Positions 7,979 to 16,694 of a stretch of DNA of 64,000 nucleotides are shown here, in pieces (position 1 is the stretch's first letter; every line of letters begins with the position of its first letter). Under the pieces are notes generated by a model that did no database searches, had not been told where the DNA came from, and worked only from the letters and a program-made list of their open reading frames with translations. Source of the DNA: Mycobacterium bourgelatii (GTDB lineage Bacteria; Actinomycetota; Actinomycetes; Mycobacteriales; Mycobacteriaceae); contig NZ_BLKZ01000001.1 in the NCBI RefSeq assembly GCF_010723575.1, forward strand, positions 868,001 through 932,000, given 5' to 3'. A program made the translations under genes and the position numbers.

Positions 7979-8683
7979 TCAGCTGAAGCTGCGGACGCCG
8001 TCCCACTCGACCAGCGTCCAGCCCGTCGCCGGGCTGCCGGTGATCACGACTCGGCCGATGTTGGGCAGCGGGTGGCTGGTCAACAGGCTTTCCTTGGGGT
8101 TCTTGGCGTTCATCAGCGTCCACACCATGATCGCCGTGCCCTGGGCGATTACGACCGGCTTGTTGTGGCCGCTGTCGTAGATCTGTCGGACCGCGGAGGC
8201 GAATTCGGAATTGAACTTGGTGCCGCTGATCGATCCCGGGACGCTGTTCTCGACGTCCCCGTTGACCCATGAGGCCGGCGCCAACATGTAGGTCGTACTG
8301 GCCGTCGACTCCGGCTCGCCGTTGAACCAGCCGGCGTTGATCGGCTTGAGGCCGTCCAGGATTTGGGCTTGCCTACCGGACTCGCTCGCCAGCGGTGCTG
8401 CGGTCTGCTGGTCGGCGGCCGCGGGCGAGGTGTAGATGCTGTCGAAGTCGTTGCGCTTGATCTGGTGGGCGAGCTGCTGGGCCTGCCCCTTGCCTTCCTC
8501 GGTGAGGCTGGGGCCGGGTACGGCGGTGTCGATGATTCCGTCGGCGTTGGCTTGGGATTGGGCGTTGCGGATGAAGGTCAAGGTGATGCTGCGTGCCTCT
8601 GGGCTCCCGCTGCCGCAGGCGCCGACGATAAGTGTGGCGGCCAGCACAGCGGCCGTCTTCCAGATCAGGGTGCGCTTCGCCAT
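7979..8683 (-). CDS. lpqD: Lipoprotein LpqD, histidine-phosphatase fold with altered active site
   Basis: A 234-residue lipoprotein: basic N-terminus (MAKRTLIWK), hydrophobic stretch and lipobox VGAC with the lipidated Cys at 23. The frame is open further upstream, but the ATG at 8683 gives the expected N-terminus. After a linker comes a histidine-phosphatase-like domain in which the RHG catalytic motif reads R39-N40-A41 (TFIRNAQSQAN), so the phospho-accepting His is replaced by Asn. The same change is present in Rv3390 as I recall it. It is therefore probably a non-catalytic, surface-anchored member of the superfamily. It lies upstream of acrA1 and diverges from htdY with 94 bp between starts. 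Confidence 0.9.
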   Translation of the reverse strand: MAKRTLIWKTAAVLAATLIVGACGSGSPEARSITLTFIRNAQSQANADGIIDTAVPGPSLTEEGKGQAQQLAHQIKRNDFDSIYTSPAAADQQTAAPLASESGRQAQILDGLKPINAGWFNGEPESTASTTYMLAPASWVNGDVENSVPGSISGTKFNSEFASAVRQIYDSGHNKPVVIAQGTAIMVWTLMNAKNPKESLLTSHPLPNIGRVVITGSPATGWTLVEWDGVRSFS

Positions 8684-8777
8684 GGCGCATAGCCTGCCCT
8701 GCCGACACCGTCTGTGGGAAGAGTTTGCGATGGTTGGGTGCGAAAAAGCGTGATTTTGAAATCGAGAGGAGACTTGG

Positions 8778-9650
8778 ATGGCGATTGACCCGAGCGCCAT
8801 TGGTGCGGTGACCGAGCCGATGTTGTTCGAGTGGACCGACCGGGACACCCTGCTTTACGCGCTTGGTGTCGGTGCAGGGGTTGACGACCTAGCCTTCACC
8901 ACCGAGAACAGTCACGGGATTCCGCAGCAGGTACTGCCGACCTACGCGGTGATCTGCTGCCCGGCCTTCGGGGCGGCCGGATTGATCGGCAGCTTCAATT
9001 GGGCACTGCTGCTGCACGGTTCGCAGACCGTACGGCTGCACGCGCCGTTGCCGCCGGCGGGCAAGCTGTCGGTGGTCTCCGAGGTTGCGGACCTGCAGGA
9101 CAAGGGTGAGGGCAAGAACGCGATCGTGGTGCTACACGGCCGCGGGACCGATCCGGACTCGGGCAAGCTGATCGCCGAGACGATCACCACGCTGGTGCTG
9201 CGGGGCGAGGGCGGCTTCGGGGGCGAGAAGGGGGAACGACCGGCTGCGCCGGAGTTTCCCGATCGCGAGCCCGACGCGCGCATCGACCTGCCGACGCGTG
9301 AGGACCAAGCGCTGATCTACCGGTTGTCCGGTGACCGCAATCCGCTGCACAGCGACCCCTGGTTCGCCAAGGAGCTGGCCGGGTTCCCCACGCCGATCCT
9401 GCACGGGTTGTGCACCTACGGCGTCTCGGGTCGCGCCCTGGTGGCCGAACTGGGCGGCGGCCAGGCCGCCAACATCACCTCGATCGCCGCGCGGTTCACC
9501 AAGCCGGTATTCCCCGGCGAGACGCTGAGCACCCTGATCTGGCGGACGGAACCGGGCAAGGCCGTCTTCCGCACCGAAGCGTCTGGCGCACAAGGCCAGG
9601 AGGCCCGCGTGGTGCTGGACGACGGTGAAGTGGAGTACGTGGCGAGTTAG
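8778..9650 (+). CDS. htdY: (3R)-hydroxyacyl-thioester dehydratase HtdY
   Basis: A 290-residue double hot-dog (MaoC-like) dehydratase/hydratase, homologous to Rv3389c, acting on (3R)-hydroxyacyl-CoA thioesters. The hydratase-2 motif is complete at residues 181-191 (YRLSGDRNPLH), with the catalytic pair Asp186 and His191. The N-terminal hot-dog lacks the motif and forms the substrate tunnel in homologues. The start is supported by a strong Shine-Dalgarno (GAGAGGAGA, 8764-8772) 5 nt before the ATG. The gene stop is 25 bp from the convergent PE_PGRS gene. Neighbouring cmaA1, acrA1 and the acyltransferase suggest a role in long-chain lipid metabolism. Confidence 0.95.
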   Translation: MAIDPSAIGAVTEPMLFEWTDRDTLLYALGVGAGVDDLAFTTENSHGIPQQVLPTYAVICCPAFGAAGLIGSFNWALLLHGSQTVRLHAPLPPAGKLSVVSEVADLQDKGEGKNAIVVLHGRGTDPDSGKLIAETITTLVLRGEGGFGGEKGERPAAPEFPDREPDARIDLPTREDQALIYRLSGDRNPLHSDPWFAKELAGFPTPILHGLCTYGVSGRALVAELGGGQAANITSIAARFTKPVFPGETLSTLIWRTEPGKAVFRTEASGAQGQEARVVLDDGEVEYVAS

Positions 9651-9675
9651 CCCGGCTTGCGTCTGCTCGGCGGAG

Positions 9676-12600
9676 TCAGACCGTCATTCCGTTCCGGCCG
9701 TCGTTGACGCCGTTGACCCCGCTGCCGCCGGTGCCGCCGATGCCGACGCCACCGCCGCCGCCCCCGTCGTTGCCGAAGGTGTCGTTGTTGGCGCCGTCGC
9801 CGCCTGCCCCTCCGAGTGCACCGGTGGTGCCGGCGACGCCGTTGCCGGTGCCGTCGTCGGTGTTGGCGATACTGCCGCCGCCGCCACCGCCGCCCACACC
9901 GTTGTTCCCTCCGCCACCGCCGGCGCCGCCGGTACCGGCAGCGGAGACGATCGGTGTTTGGCTGACGGTGGCGAGGGTGTTGCCACCGGCGCCCCCGCTG
10001 CCTCCAGCGCTGGACGAAGAGCCGGCCCCACCGCCACCACCGCCGCCGCCAGCGACACCCTCGCCCTTGCTGCTGCCGTTGCTAGTGGCGAAGGCACCGC
10101 CGCCACCGCCGCCGCCGGCCCCACCCGATCCGCCAGTGCTGCCAGAGGCGGCCGCACCGCTACCGCCGCCACCGCCGACGCCGCCAAAACCTTCGCTTGA
10201 GGGCGGGTTGCCATTGTGCGCGTGGCCGCCCTTACCGCCGCCACCGCCGGTGCCGCCCTGGCCGCCGGTCCCGCCGGTGCCACCCGTTCCGACATCGCCG
10301 CCGGTGCCGCCCGCGCCGCCGCCACCGCCACCGCCGCTGTAAAGGTTGTCGAAGATGCCAAGGGCATCGCCGCCGCCTCCGCCGGTGCCGCCTCCGCCGC
10401 CGACGCCGCCCGTGCCATTGGTTCCGACGCCGCCGATGACGTCACCGCCGACGCCGCCCACGCCGCCCCGGCCGCCGTCGCCGCCCTGGCCGGCGAGCTT
10501 CTGCCCGGCGACCGGATCCACCGAGGTGGCCCCGCCCTTTCCGCCGGTGCCGCCCTTTCCGCCGGTTCCGCCTACCCCACCAGTGCCGCCGTCGGTCGCA
10601 GTGCCGCCGGCTCCGCCCGCTCCGCCGGCGCCGCCATGCCCTCCGTTACCGCCGTTGGGGTTCGCGACTGCGGCAGCGCCTGCACCGCCGGCGCCACCGG
10701 CGCCGCCGGTGCCGCCCGTGCCGCCGGTGCCTCCGCCGCTGCCGCCGATGCCCGCTCCGCCCGCTCCGCCCTGGCCGCCATTGCCGCCGGCGGTGCCGTT
10801 CATGCCGTTACCGCCGTCGCCGCTGCCGTCGTCGCCTTGGTGTCCGGCCCCGCCGGTTCCGCCGGTGCCACCGGTGCCGCCTTTGCCGTTGGCACCATCG
10901 CTACCGCCGGTGCCGCCGCTACCGACCAGTCCACCCTCGCCGGCAGCGCCGCCCTTGCCGCCGGTGCCGCCCGCCGTGGCGTTGTCAACGCCGTCGGAGG
11001 CCCAGCCCGTGCCACCCTTGCCGCCCTGGCCGCCGCTGCCGCCGAGCCCGCCCTTGCCATTGATGCCGCCGGCGGAGCTGCCACCTTGCCCGCCTTTGCC
11101 GCCCGCGGCGCCGTCGCCTCCGGTGCCCCCGTTCTCGCCGCTGTTCGCGGCGGTGGCCCCCTGCGCGCCGGCGCCACCGGTGCCGCCTTTACCACCGGTG
11201 CCGCCGGTTCCCGTGGCACCGGCGCTGCCTCCGCTGCCTCCGGTCCCGGCCGCTCCACCCGTGCCAGCGGCGCCGCCCTGACCACCCGTGCCGCCGGCGG
11301 TTGCGTCGTTAGCACCCGAGTCGGCACGGCCGGTGCCGCCCTGGCCACCGTTCCCGCCGGTTCCCCCGACCCCGCCGGATCCGTTGGTGCCGCCATTGCC
11401 AGAGCCGCCCTGACCGCCCTGGCCGCCGGCCCCGCCGAGGCCGCCGACGCCGCCGGTCTGGGTGTTATCTGGGGCCGTAACACCCTGGGATCCGTTGCCG
11501 CCGGTGCCACCGGTGCCGCCGGTTCCTCCAGTCCCTGAGCTGCCTGCGATTCCCGAGCCGAGAGTGCCGGTGCCCGGGGCGCCGGCGGTGCCCGCGGCGC
11601 CACCTTGACCGCCGGTGCCGCCGGTGCCGCCGGGGTTGCCACTGCCGGTGGCGTTGAATCCGGTGCCGCCGATTCCGCCGCTGCCGCCGTTGCCGGCGGC
11701 GCCGCCGCTGCCGCCCTTGCCGAGCAGCAGCGCGCCGTTGGCTCCGGTGCCGCCTACGCCGCCCGTCCCACCGACACCGCCGGTGCCGGGGTCGCCGAAG
11801 CCGGCGCCGCCGTCGCTGCCGCCTTTGCCGCCGGCCCCGCCACTGCCGCCGCTGCCGGCGTTGCCGGCGTTGCCTCCGTTGCCGATCAGCAGCCCGCTGC
11901 GGCCGCCGTGGCCGCCAGCACCGCCATCGCCGCCGGCGCCACCAGTGCCGCCGGTGCCGCCTTGGGCCATGCCGGTGCCATCGGTACCGATTTGGGCGCC
12001 GCCGCCGTTGCCGCCGTTGCCGCCGTCGCCGGCGGGGCCACCGTTGCCGAACCAGCCCGCGTTGCCGCCGCTACCGCCGGCACCGCCGACCCCGCCGGAC
12101 CCCCCGCTGTTGCCGTTGCGGACGGTGCCGCCGGCTGCTGCGGTGTTGCTGCCGCCGTCGCCGCCGCGCCCGCCGGCACCCGCGTCCCCGTAGAGCGATC
12201 CGGCATTGCCGCCAGCTCCGCCGTCGCCGCCAGCTCCGCCGACGGCCCCGGTTTCCCGTCCCGCCGTGTTCCCGCCGGTCCCGCCGGAACCGCCGTGACC
12301 TCCCGCACCGATCAGGCCCCGAGCACTGCCACCCGCTCCGCCGTTACCGGCCGCACCACCGGTGTGGTTGGTGCCGCCGCCCTTGTTGGCCCCACCGACC
12401 CCGCCGCCGCCGCCATTGCCGCCGTCGCCGGCCAGCAACCCGCCGGCACCGCCGGAGCCTCCGTTTCCGCCCGCGCCGCCGCTGCCCTGACCACCGGTTT
12501 GGTTGCCGCCGGCGCCTCCGGCCCCACCGTGACCACCCGCGCCGATCAGTCCGGCGTTGCCGCCCGCAGCGCCATGGCCGGCGGATCCCGCGACACCGGA

Positions 12601-13872
12601 GGCACTGTTCTGCCCTCCTGCGCCCCCGGCCCCGCCGGCCCCGCCGTTCCCGTACAGCCAACCGGCCGCGGCACCGACTCCGCCGGCACCGCCGGTGCCG
12701 GCGCCGCCGGTTCCGCCATTCACCCCGCCGGCTCCGCCCGCGCCGCCGGCGCCTCCGCTGCCCACCAGGAATCCGGCCGTCCCGCCGGCACCACCGGTTC
12801 CGCCGGTGCCCCCGGTCAGGCCAGGACCACCACTCGAGTTGGCGCCGCCGGTTCCGCCGGCTCCACCCGTGCCGCCGTCGCCGACCAGATACCCGCCGCC
12901 CCCGCCGGCACCCCCGGCGCCGCCGGTGCCGCCGCCGGTACCGGTCTGGTTGTTCTCCCCGCCGGTGCCGCCGGCCCCACCCGCGCCGCCGGTGCCGAAC
13001 AGGCCGGCATGGCCCCCGGCACCGCCGGCACCACCTGCCGAGGTGGTTGCCGTGTTCTGTCCGGCCCCGCCGGTGCCGCCGGTTCCGCCGGACCCGCCGT
13101 TGCCATACAGCCACCCGCCATTGCCCCCGGCGCCGCCGGCGCCGCCGGCGCCTCCGTCGGTGGTGCCGTTGCCGTTCGCGCCGTTCGCTCCCGCCCCGCC
13201 GGCCCCGCCGGAGCCCCACAGCCAGGAGTTGCCGCCGGCTCCGCCGGCCCCGCCACTGGTGCCCAGGGCGGTGGCCGTACCACCGGCGCCGCCGATCCCA
13301 CCGTTGCCATACAGCCACCCGCCATTGCCACCGGCCCCGCCGGCCGCGCCCGCGCCGCCACTGCCGCCGGCCCCGCCGTTGCCGATCAACCCCGCGGAAC
13401 CGCCGGCACCACCGGCTGCCCCGGCCGTGGTCTGGGAAAAGCCGTTGCCGCCGTTGCCGTACAACAACCCACCTTCGCCGCCGTTCGGACTCGCCGCGGT
13501 CCCGTCGGCGCCATCACCGATCAGCGGGCGGCCCAACAACAACTGGGTCGGGGTGTTGATGATGTCCAGCACCGGCTGCAACGGCCCCGCGTTGAACGAC
13601 TCCGCCAAGGCATACGAACTGCCCGCACCGGTCAACGCCTGCACGAACTGGGCATGGAACGCTGTCGCCTGCGCGCTGGCGGCCTGAAAGGCCGCGCCGT
13701 GCTGGCCGAACAGCGCCGAAATCGCGACCGACACCTCATCGGCGGCGGCCGCGGCAAGTTGGACCGTCGGAGCCGCCGCCGACGCGTTCGCGGCCTCGAT
13801 GGCGAATTTGACAGCCGCCAAATCATTCGCGGCTGCGCTGATTGCCCCCGGATTTACAAAGGAAAAAGACAT
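9676..13872 (-). CDS. PE_PGRS family protein (PE_PGRS52 position)
   Basis: A 1,398-residue protein. Residues 1 to about 95 form the PE domain (MSFSFVNPGAISAAANDLAA, with the late YALAESFN segment), which in this family directs ESX-5-dependent export. A linker with the conserved PTQLLLGRPLIGDG motif follows, then about 1,250 residues of Gly-Gly-Ala/Gly-Gly-Asn (PGRS) repeats. The C-terminus, rich in GGGG runs, ends VNDGRNGMTV. It has the position and orientation of Rv3388 (PE_PGRS52) next to htdY but appears about twice as long. Function is unknown; members are surface-exposed. The long ORFs on the opposite strand are codon-bias shadows. An RBS-masking hairpin lies just upstream. Confidence 0.93.
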   Translation of the reverse strand: MSFSFVNPGAISAAANDLAAVKFAIEAANASAAAPTVQLAAAAADEVSVAISALFGQHGAAFQAASAQATAFHAQFVQALTGAGSSYALAESFNAGPLQPVLDIINTPTQLLLGRPLIGDGADGTAASPNGGEGGLLYGNGGNGFSQTTAGAAGGAGGSAGLIGNGGAGGSGGAGAAGGAGGNGGWLYGNGGIGGAGGTATALGTSGGAGGAGGNSWLWGSGGAGGAGANGANGNGTTDGGAGGAGGAGGNGGWLYGNGGSGGTGGTGGAGQNTATTSAGGAGGAGGHAGLFGTGGAGGAGGTGGENNQTGTGGGTGGAGGAGGGGGYLVGDGGTGGAGGTGGANSSGGPGLTGGTGGTGGAGGTAGFLVGSGGAGGAGGAGGVNGGTGGAGTGGAGGVGAAAGWLYGNGGAGGAGGAGGQNSASGVAGSAGHGAAGGNAGLIGAGGHGGAGGAGGNQTGGQGSGGAGGNGGSGGAGGLLAGDGGNGGGGGVGGANKGGGTNHTGGAAGNGGAGGSARGLIGAGGHGGSGGTGGNTAGRETGAVGGAGGDGGAGGNAGSLYGDAGAGGRGGDGGSNTAAAGGTVRNGNSGGSGGVGGAGGSGGNAGWFGNGGPAGDGGNGGNGGGAQIGTDGTGMAQGGTGGTGGAGGDGGAGGHGGRSGLLIGNGGNAGNAGSGGSGGAGGKGGSDGGAGFGDPGTGGVGGTGGVGGTGANGALLLGKGGSGGAAGNGGSGGIGGTGFNATGSGNPGGTGGTGGQGGAAGTAGAPGTGTLGSGIAGSSGTGGTGGTGGTGGNGSQGVTAPDNTQTGGVGGLGGAGGQGGQGGSGNGGTNGSGGVGGTGGNGGQGGTGRADSGANDATAGGTGGQGGAAGTGGAAGTGGSGGSAGATGTGGTGGKGGTGGAGAQGATAANSGENGGTGGDGAAGGKGGQGGSSAGGINGKGGLGGSGGQGGKGGTGWASDGVDNATAGGTGGKGGAAGEGGLVGSGGTGGSDGANGKGGTGGTGGTGGAGHQGDDGSGDGGNGMNGTAGGNGGQGGAGGAGIGGSGGGTGGTGGTGGAGGAGGAGAAAVANPNGGNGGHGGAGGAGGAGGTATDGGTGGVGGTGGKGGTGGKGGATSVDPVAGQKLAGQGGDGGRGGVGGVGGDVIGGVGTNGTGGVGGGGGTGGGGGDALGIFDNLYSGGGGGGGAGGTGGDVGTGGTGGTGGQGGTGGGGGKGGHAHNGNPPSSEGFGGVGGGGGSGAAASGSTGGSGGAGGGGGGGAFATSNGSSKGEGVAGGGGGGGGAGSSSSAGGSGGAGGNTLATVSQTPIVSAAGTGGAGGGGGNNGVGGGGGGGSIANTDDGTGNGVAGTTGALGGAGGDGANNDTFGNDGGGGGGVGIGGTGGSGVNGVNDGRNGMTV

Positions 13873-13879
13873 GCCCAGA

Positions 13880-13897
13880 CTCCCTCGACGGAGGGAG
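13880..13897 (-). promoter_or_regulatory. Perfect hairpin enclosing the Shine-Dalgarno of the PE_PGRS gene
   Basis: On the minus strand CTCCCTC-CGTC-GAGGGAG forms a perfect 7-bp stem with a 4-nt loop. The 3' arm, GAGGGAG, is the only good Shine-Dalgarno sequence and lies 7 nt before the ATG at 13872. In the folded mRNA the ribosome-binding site would be fully paired. Confidence 0.6.
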
Positions 13898-13941
13898 CGT
13901 ACCGCTGTTCCGGCAATGGATAATGCGTTTTCGTGGCGGGA

Positions 13942-15108
13942 CTAATTCACGTTCTCGTCAGATAATTGCCGTGCCAATCGGGCGACGAATTCGCCAACCT
14001 GCGCCGGGCTGTCCAGTGCGAACAAAGCGGCGGTGGCACGATCACCATCGTCATTGTGCCGCACCAAAATTGGGATGCCATCGGAACGCACCGCGTCGAA
14101 TGCGTCTTCGTCGGTGATGTCGTCGCCAAGATAGATGGGGACGAGCGTCCCCGATCCATCCCGCTGCATTTGATCGATCACCCAGCGCAACGTTTTTCCC
14201 TTGTCCCAGTCGACATCAGGGCGTAGCTCGATGACTTCGCGGCCCGTGGTCACCCGCAACTCGTCCCGCCGACCGGCGGCGCGCACCGCGGCGGACACCT
14301 CGCCGATCCGGTCGCGTGCCGCGTTGCGATAGTGCACGGCCACACCAAATCGCTTGTGTTCCACCACAACACCCGGGATCGACCCGAGCTGATCACGCAG
14401 CTCGGCGGCGGCCTGCTCGAGTATCGGGATGGCTTGCGCCGCCGCATCGTTCTGGTGGTGCGTGCCATCAGGTGCGGTCAGTTCGAACCCATGGCTGCCC
14501 GCATACCAAATGCCCGGCAGGCCCACCCGCTGTGACACATCGGCAAGATCGCGACCGCTGAGCACCGCGACCGGGCACCGAGCGGCCAATTGCTGCAACG
14601 CCTCAGCGGCGCCCGGGGCGGGCACGGCCGCGTCGGGATCCTCGACGATGTCGGACAGGGTGCCGTCGAAATCGAAGAACACCGCAGGTGATCGCGTGCT
14701 CAAGCCATCGGCCAGACCGAGAGCCTGCAATGCGTCGGGAAGCTCGGACATCCGGCGATCTCCGGACCGCACCAGGATTTCGTTCAGGTCGGTGAGAACG
14801 GCATCGGCGCCCGCCTGGCGCAACGAGTCGCCCTGCCCGCCGGGATCGACACCGATCACCAACGCGAAACCGGCGTCACGCGCGGCCTTGACGCCCGCCG
14901 CGTCTACCGCCACCACGGCGCACCGACCCGCACGCACGGCAAGGCGTTCGGCTGCCGCGGTCACCGGGGTCTCGCCAGACAACGTGGCGGTGCCGACGCC
15001 GACGTCCTGCAACTGCCGAAGCAGCGCTTCCTTGCTGGCCAAGGAGGCGTCGAACAGCACGGCGTCATGGCGACGCGGGTCGATGGTGACCGGCTCCAAC
15101 TTGTGCAC
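13942..15108 (-). CDS. otsB2: Trehalose-6-phosphate phosphatase OtsB2
   Basis: A 388-residue enzyme that removes phosphate from trehalose-6-phosphate in the OtsA-OtsB pathway; OtsB2 is the essential phosphatase in M. tuberculosis (Rv3372). The N-terminal third is a degenerate HAD-like domain typical of mycobacterial OtsB2. The catalytic HAD domain starts with DFDGT at residues 146-150 (nucleophile Asp146, Asp148), followed by VLSGRDLADV, the conserved GSHGFEL and the late YLGDDITDEDAF Mg-binding segment. The GTG at 15108 is chosen because VHKLEPVTIDPRRHDAV matches the homologue N-terminus and AGGTGG precedes it; the open frame extends a further 24 codons. It is 40 bp downstream of the acyltransferase gene, so probably in one operon. 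Confidence 0.95.
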   Translation of the reverse strand: MHKLEPVTIDPRRHDAVLFDASLASKEALLRQLQDVGVGTATLSGETPVTAAAERLAVRAGRCAVVAVDAAGVKAARDAGFALVIGVDPGGQGDSLRQAGADAVLTDLNEILVRSGDRRMSELPDALQALGLADGLSTRSPAVFFDFDGTLSDIVEDPDAAVPAPGAAEALQQLAARCPVAVLSGRDLADVSQRVGLPGIWYAGSHGFELTAPDGTHHQNDAAAQAIPILEQAAAELRDQLGSIPGVVVEHKRFGVAVHYRNAARDRIGEVSAAVRAAGRRDELRVTTGREVIELRPDVDWDKGKTLRWVIDQMQRDGSGTLVPIYLGDDITDEDAFDAVRSDGIPILVRHNDDGDRATAALFALDSPAQVGEFVARLARQLSDENVN

Positions 15109-15148
15109 GCCCCACCTTCTCACGGTGGTCAACGTGGCTCGGGTTGGG

Positions 15149-16465
15149 TCAGCGGCGCGCTCGGGCCGGGTGCGCGGCAACGCGTCCGCGCGACGGGCGG
15201 ACGGTGCGCTTGCGGCGGTTCTTGGCGAACAGCAGGACGGAGTCCTGACTCAGCGCCACCAGGCGCGCCATCCCTCGTTCGATGCCGGCGATCAACTGCG
15301 TCATGTCCGACCCAGCCCCGTACTCGGCGGTGATGCCGAAGACCAACTCGTCGCCGTAGCTCAGAACGGCAACCCCGGTGCTCAGCTGCTGCGCGGTGGG
15401 CGGGATGGGCAGCAGTTGGTCGACCCGTTGGCCCATCAACCGCAGCCGACGCCGTGGCCCCGCCGCGTTGGTTGCCAGCGTGACGAAACGCTGGGGCAGT
15501 CGGGTAAGGGTTTGAAATGCTTTGGCGGCCAGTATGAATGGTGTGTCGAGGCCGTTAGGGGCGGGACGTTGGTCATGCTGGCGCAACCGGCCGTGCACAG
15601 CCCGAAGTTGTGCGACCGGGTCGTCGTGCTCGACGGGTAGGTAGGGCAGGAGCGCCGAGATGCGATCGTCGGCATTTGCGACGGTGCGCAGTGAATCCGC
15701 GCGCGGCTCTTCGCCGCGTCCGAGTAGGACTGACCGGAAACCTTCGGTGATCACGGCCAACGCAACATCATTGGCAGTCACGCCGAACTTGCGGCTCACG
15801 GCGTCGACGTCGGCGCGAGGAACCCGCACCGTGCCGTACCGGCGCCTGGTGGCGACCGATTCGGCCGGCGACATCCAGATCGCCGGCCAGCACAGCACGC
15901 GCGCCGCGGTCTTGAATGCGGTGGCGTACGCGTTGATGACGGTCTCGGTCCAGCTGCGCGGCGGCGTCTGCGAGTGCGAAATGGATTTGACGGCAACGTC
16001 AGTGGCAAACAAGTCGGTGTCGGCGTCGTCGCAGAGCCGGGTGAGCAGGTGGGCTGGAGACACCTCGTCAGCCATGCAGTGGTGGATCTTCATCAAGATC
16101 GCCCACCGGTCGTCCTGGAGGCCCTCGATGATCCAGCACTCCCACAGCGGACGGTTCAGCGCGAGCGGGCGCTCCAAGGTGTGGGCGATCACCTGGAACA
16201 GTTCACCGTCGTCACCCGGTTGGGGAAGCGCCACCCGTTGTACGTGCCGGGCGAGGTCGAATTCCGGATCCGCCCTCCACTCGGTGCGGAGCACTTGCGT
16301 GCAGCGCGGAACATCCTGAATCCGTTGCGCGAGAAATTCTTTGAATTGATCAAAGGGTGGAATGGGGCCGTCCATCACGGCGACCGCTCCGATTGACATG
16401 CTGGCGTCCTGGTCCGGTTCCGGTGCTCTGAGGAAGTTCGTATCCAAGGCCGTCAGTTGTCCCAC
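15149..16465 (-). CDS. WS/DGAT-family acyltransferase (Rv3371 homologue)
   Basis: A 438-residue wax ester synthase / diacylglycerol acyltransferase type protein that would transfer acyl groups from acyl-CoA to diacylglycerol or alcohols for triacylglycerol or wax storage. The catalytic HHxxxD motif is present at residues 128-134 as HHCMADE, with Glu instead of the usual Gly at the last position. Other family blocks are PLWECWIIEGL, GVTANDVALAVI and the late LSYGDELVFGITAEY. The C-terminus is short and basic. The GTG start is preceded by a G6 run as Shine-Dalgarno. It is the first gene of a likely operon with otsB2 and diverges from dnaE2 across 229 bp holding an inverted repeat and the dnaE2 SOS box. 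Confidence 0.9.
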   Translation of the reverse strand: MGQLTALDTNFLRAPEPDQDASMSIGAVAVMDGPIPPFDQFKEFLAQRIQDVPRCTQVLRTEWRADPEFDLARHVQRVALPQPGDDGELFQVIAHTLERPLALNRPLWECWIIEGLQDDRWAILMKIHHCMADEVSPAHLLTRLCDDADTDLFATDVAVKSISHSQTPPRSWTETVINAYATAFKTAARVLCWPAIWMSPAESVATRRRYGTVRVPRADVDAVSRKFGVTANDVALAVITEGFRSVLLGRGEEPRADSLRTVANADDRISALLPYLPVEHDDPVAQLRAVHGRLRQHDQRPAPNGLDTPFILAAKAFQTLTRLPQRFVTLATNAAGPRRRLRLMGQRVDQLLPIPPTAQQLSTGVAVLSYGDELVFGITAEYGAGSDMTQLIAGIERGMARLVALSQDSVLLFAKNRRKRTVRPSRGRVAAHPARARR

Positions 16466-16540
16466 AGTTACCCCCCAAATGCTGTTTTCTTAATGTGTAC
16501 CAGTATCTGATGCGCGTCTTCGCGGCGGTAGACCCGCAAG

Positions 16541-16577
16541 GTTAACAACATGTTTTGTCGTTAAAGTCATGTTTAAC
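16541..16577. promoter_or_regulatory. Imperfect inverted repeat upstream of the acyltransferase gene
   Basis: GTTAACAACATG (16541-16552) and CATGTTTAAC (16568-16577) form an inverted repeat (arms identical except for a 2-nt insertion) about 75-110 bp upstream of the acyltransferase start. It is AT-rich against a high-GC background and lies between two divergent genes. It looks like a dimeric repressor site. The AAC-AT-GTT core resembles a KstR-type half motif, but the flanks do not fit. Confidence 0.4.
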
Positions 16578-16665
16578 AGCGGCGATGGACCCTCGGCTTG
16601 TGCGCCGCTCACAATTACTCAGCCGTGGTTTAACCCCATCGTACAAGCGCGACCAGGGCCCTCTA

Positions 16666-16687
16666 TCGAACAAACTTTCGATAGACT
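16666..16687 (+). promoter_or_regulatory. SOS (LexA) box and leaderless -10 of dnaE2
   Basis: TCGAAC-AAAC-TTTCGA at 16666-16681 is one mismatch from the mycobacterial LexA consensus. It is followed without a gap by TAGACT (TANNNT -10, 16682-16687) and then 7 nt to the ATG at 16695, the spacing of a leaderless promoter. LexA binding would block the core promoter. Confidence 0.9.
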
Positions 16688-16694
16688 GTAGCGC

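Noticed and set aside
10216..11538. 440-codon plus-strand ORF within the first PE_PGRS
   Set aside because: Ala/Gly/Thr repeats mirror the PGRS on the other strand; there is no start signal or family.
16547..16554. KstR operator
   Set aside because: AACATGTT fits the AAC-NN-GTT core, but the flanking T and A positions of the KstR motif are not met.
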